NCBI GenBank assembly: GCA_024277835.1
Contig: JAJRUK010000230.1
Location: 1 to 16,423 of the forward strand
DNA: 16,423 bases
DNA from: Planctomycetota bacterium
GTDB lineage: Bacteria > Planctomycetota > Phycisphaerae > UBA1845
Direction: 5' to 3'
This document shows positions 14,222-16,423 of this stretch, piece after piece. The notes below the pieces were generated by a model. That model was not told where the DNA came from and did no database searches. It was given only the letters and a program-made list of their open reading frames with translations. Both the position numbers and the translations under genes were made by a program. Each line of letters opens with the position of its first letter. Within the stretch, counting starts at the first letter, position 1.

Positions 14222-15244
14222 ATGGCAGGTGATAATCAGATTCTTCGACAGTGGAACCTCTTGCGGATGCTCCAGACCCGCGGCGAAGGGATTCCGCTTG
14301 CCGACCTCGCAAGCGAGGCTGGCGTTACTGAACGCACGATCCAGCGTGACTTTGAAATGTTGGCGAAGTTCGGTTTCCCGATTGAATTTGAGGAAGATGA
14401 GCATGGCAAGCGTTTCTGGCGGATGCCGTACAACTTTTTTTCATCAGGTGCGTTGGTACTGAGCTTGACGGAAGCAATTTCGTTGCACTTCGCCGACAAA
14501 GTTCTGAGCCCTCTTGGTGGAACCTATCTAGCCGAGGGGATCGGAACGGTTCTCAAGAAGGTGCGTAGCTTGGTCCCCGCCAAAGCGCTCGATTACTTCT
14601 CCGCCCTGGACGAGATGATCTATGTCCGAAGGACCGGTGTGTCGGATTATTCAGAGGCAGGGCCAATCATCCGTACCGTGATCGATGGATGCCGAGAATC
14701 CACGACACTTCGTTTGCGTTATAGAGCCCTGTGGCGCGGTGAAGAATACGTAACTAAATTTGATCCGTTTGGATTGGTTCTCTATGACGGCGACTTTTTT
14801 GTCGTCGGCTATTCACACCGATCGGGTGCGAGACGTATTCTCAAGGCCGCAAGAATTCTCGAAGCCACTACGTTGGACGAAAAATTCAAACGTCCCGAGA
14901 GCTTCCATCTGGAAGAACAGTTTCGAAGCAGTTTCGGGATCTTCCAAGCTGACGGAAAAGTTGCCGAAATCACCGTGCGGTTCATGGGGGTGGCTGCGGC
15001 ATACGTCGAGGAACGAATCTGGCACGAAAGCCAACAACTCGCGTGGCAACCAGACGAAGAAACGCTATTCGACCAACCAGCTGACGATTCGGCGCTGATT
15101 GCGACTTTCCATCTTGCGGGTGTTGTCGAGTTTAAAAGATGGATCAAGGGGTTCGGCGATCAAGCGGAGATACTGAAACCGGTCTGGCTTCGTCAGGAAT
15201 TGCGCGACGAACTGCGAGACGCGTTGCAAAGGTACGACGCATAG
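14222..15244 (+). CDS. HTH/WYL-domain transcriptional regulator (YafY-like)
   Basis: This is a 340-residue cytoplasmic regulator. The N-terminal DeoR-like winged helix-turn-helix spans about 6-55, with IPLADLASEAGVTERTIQRD as the helix-turn-helix and a wing around FPIEFEED. The middle and C-terminal parts (about 155-225 and 240-335) match the WYL domain and its C-terminal extension: TLRLRYRALWRGEEYVTKFDP, then FGLVLYDGDFFVVGYSHRSG and RRILKAARILEATTLDEKFKRP. The W-Y-L triad that names the family is replaced by F-F-V (about 192-194), though the following GY and Arg-rich strand are kept. WYL domains sense ligands, often nucleic acids or nucleotides, and many regulate defence or stress genes. 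AGAGGAG six nt ahead fixes the start. The gene stands alone, with its own promoter and no adjacent partner on its strand. Confidence 0.93.
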   Translation: MAGDNQILRQWNLLRMLQTRGEGIPLADLASEAGVTERTIQRDFEMLAKFGFPIEFEEDEHGKRFWRMPYNFFSSGALVLSLTEAISLHFADKVLSPLGGTYLAEGIGTVLKKVRSLVPAKALDYFSALDEMIYVRRTGVSDYSEAGPIIRTVIDGCRESTTLRLRYRALWRGEEYVTKFDPFGLVLYDGDFFVVGYSHRSGARRILKAARILEATTLDEKFKRPESFHLEEQFRSSFGIFQADGKVAEITVRFMGVAAAYVEERIWHESQQLAWQPDEETLFDQPADDSALIATFHLAGVVEFKRWIKGFGDQAEILKPVWLRQELRDELRDALQRYDA

Positions 15245-15329
15245 CCCCCCCCAATTGCGAGTCACAGACGCCCCCAAGCATCCTTCAGCCTTTCGTCATA
15301 TCCGCGGAGGGTTACAGTTCCGGCTGGCG

Positions 15330-16082
15330 CTATGGATTCTGGGGCGAAAAGTTGATCGCGAACTCTGCCCAGTCGGCTAAGTCAACATCGCCGTCTCCTA
15401 GCCCCTCTTCGTCAAGATCGAAAACGCAAGCGCAAAAATCATTGATCTCAATGCCAACGCCCAGAAGGCATTGTTCAAACCCTGCCATGTCAGTTAGATC
15501 CACATCACCATCGAAGTCGCTATCCGGTACGCCGCACTCAGCGACTGGCACCGAAACACCTTCGAGCTGCCCCACCTTGTTCTCGCCAGGGGCAGCGCTG
15601 ACTGACGTTGCACCTGAGACACCAATGTTCGATGGAATTGCGATAGGTGTGGGTGGCATCCTGTTTAGGCCTACAAATTCGAGTATCGCAACGACCGTTC
15701 CGTCAGGCGAGGCTTGTACCAGATTCCCCGGGAAGGCAAGCCCCGTGAGAATCACGTTTCCGTCTTCCGTGACGGTGTTTATCCCGTCCGGATCTTGCAG
15801 AAACCCGAGCACCATCCACGGCGCACCAGACACGGAAAAGGGTTCGATCGAAGCGAAAGCATCGCTGTCCCACGTAAGAATGACCGACATCGATGCAATG
15901 GGTTCGTCTGATTCGCTCGTACTTGTCGCGACGAGTTCCACGATGAACGGCTCGCCTACCCTTGCGAATGTCTCAGTTGATCGAAGAGAAAGTTCTACTT
16001 CAGCAACTGCCAAATTCGGCGCGACTAGAAACACGATTGCAAACAAGCCCCATCGACGAGCCGATGCTCTTATATTTTGCAC
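15330..16082 (-). CDS. Secreted protein with cohesin-like domain and dockerin-like calcium repeats
   Basis: The product has 250 residues from a GTG at 16082, chosen because AAGGGAGA lies 6 nt upstream and the signal peptide (ASARRWGLFAIVFLVAPNLAVA) then begins near residue 5. GTG 16139 and ATG 16130 are in frame but would add a long charged leader. After cleavage near residue 27 comes a beta-sandwich-like region (VELSLRSTETFARVGEPFIVEL..., about 28-165) in the style of cohesin/Big-like domains. Two EF-hand-type calcium loops follow: DSDFDGDVDLTDMAGFEQC (about 187-205) and DLDEEGLGDGDVDLADWAEF (about 222-241), the dockerin arrangement. Proteins of this shape are abundant and mostly uncharacterised in Planctomycetota; they act outside the cytoplasm, probably in protein-protein or surface attachment. 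Confidence 0.88.
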   Translation of the reverse strand: MQNIRASARRWGLFAIVFLVAPNLAVAEVELSLRSTETFARVGEPFIVELVATSTSESDEPIASMSVILTWDSDAFASIEPFSVSGAPWMVLGFLQDPDGINTVTEDGNVILTGLAFPGNLVQASPDGTVVAILEFVGLNRMPPTPIAIPSNIGVSGATSVSAAPGENKVGQLEGVSVPVAECGVPDSDFDGDVDLTDMAGFEQCLLGVGIEINDFCACVFDLDEEGLGDGDVDLADWAEFAINFSPQNP

Positions 16083-16205
16083 TTCTGTTCTCCCTTTGCC
16101 CCGCGGACGACGAAGGTCCGCCGATCCCATCTGTTTCACTACCCAGCAACCACGAAGCGTGGCATCCGAACTTCATGCTATCTTCCCGACCCAAGACTGG
16201 CAGCA

Positions 16206-16231
16206 GGGTGTGCCGGTTTCCCGGCACACCC
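16206..16231 (-). terminator. Strong stem-loop between the two dockerin-protein genes
   Basis: An 11-bp perfect stem, GGGTGTGCCGG and CCGGCACACCC, encloses four bases. On the minus strand the loop is GAAA, a stable GNRA-type tetraloop, which suggests it works in minus-strand RNA. It lies about 30 nt after the stop of the gene at 16263 and upstream of the next minus-strand gene. No T run follows, so it may be a factor-assisted terminator or an mRNA 3'-end stabiliser. Confidence 0.55.
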
Positions 16232-16262
16232 ACGCCGCCAGTTCTAGCCAACTGTGGAGATG

Positions 16263-16423
16263 CTAACGTCCACGTCTGGAATTCGCCCGCCGAGCCTTAA
16301 TGATGCTCGACTCTCTTGGACGCTCCATACTGCTCTTCATTACCGTTGACAACGAGTTCGGAAGACCATGGAGCGACTCGAACGCCTCCACGTCTAGCAC
16401 ATCGACAACTCCGTCAGAGTTGA
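16263..16423 (-). CDS. C-terminal end of a second dockerin-like protein (partial, cut by right edge)
   Basis: On the minus strand an open frame enters from the right edge and ends at TAG 16263-16265 after 52 codons. It begins NSDGVVDVLDVEAFESLHGL, half of a dockerin calcium loop (D-G-x-V-D-V-x-D-x-x-x-F) as seen in the neighbouring gene and in many planctomycete secreted proteins. After this motif come about 30 basic and Ser-rich residues with no known pattern, longer than the usual tail, so a late frameshift is possible. The N-terminal part is outside the window. Confidence 0.55.
   Translation of the reverse strand, partial: NSDGVVDVLDVEAFESLHGLPNSLSTVMKSSMERPRESSIIKARRANSRRGR

Noticed and set aside
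15473..15486. GTTCAAACCCTGCC, 13 of 14 identical to part of the tRNA T arm (682-695), a possible att copy
   Set aside because: It encodes the AGFEQ stretch of a dockerin-like calcium loop, so coding constraint explains it; the match does not extend to either side.
15139..16266. Long plus-strand open frame of 375 residues opposite the secreted protein gene
   Set aside because: Low-complexity Ser/Pro/Thr-rich product, an antisense shadow of the dockerin-like gene, which has a signal peptide and conserved calcium loops.
1..16423. CRISPR arrays, rRNA genes, complete insertion sequences, riboswitches
   Set aside because: No regularly spaced repeats, rRNA-like segments, intact transposase genes or recognisable riboswitch cores were seen on either strand.

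Overview
The window (about 57-60% GC by eye) looks like chromosomal DNA of a Gram-negative-type bacterium, most likely a member of Planctomycetota (Phycisphaerae-like). The main clue is the right end: secreted proteins with dockerin-like calcium loops of the DxDxDGDVDLxDxAxF type, which are very common in that phylum. The lineage is inferred from motif style, not from a marker gene.

Layout. Left edge: a receiver-domain protein (minus strand, running off the edge), then a tRNA-Arg(CCG) gene with its own promoter. Just downstream lies the N-terminal scrap of a phage-type tyrosine recombinase, so this tRNA locus has probably been used for integration. Next, on the minus strand, comes a CusR/CopR-type response regulator followed 4 nt later by its sensor kinase.

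Divergent from the regulator is a short operon: a membrane-anchored lipocalin-like protein and a five-helix YejM/LtaS-type membrane sulfatase-superfamily protein. It is followed by a second operon on the same strand: an outer-membrane beta-barrel protein, a TolC-type outer-membrane factor, a 61-residue lipoprotein, a full-length RND pump and a membrane-fusion adaptor.

The key link is regulatory. Upstream of both plus-strand operons sits a 16-bp element, ATGAC(A/G)xxATTGTCAT, that resembles the enterobacterial CusR box. Each is followed 32-33 nt later by an identical GTGTACACT motif that ends in a -10-like TACACT. The likely picture is one two-component system switching on an efflux complex together with an envelope-modifying (YejM-like) operon. 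However, the RND pump lacks the methionines expected of a Cu(I)/Ag(I) CusA pump and has an AcrB-like double aspartate, so the substrate is open.

Right part: a possible small minus-strand gene overlapping the adaptor tail, a non-coding stretch, a WYL-domain transcription regulator with its own promoter, and two minus-strand secreted dockerin-like proteins (the second cut by the window edge), with a strong hairpin between them.
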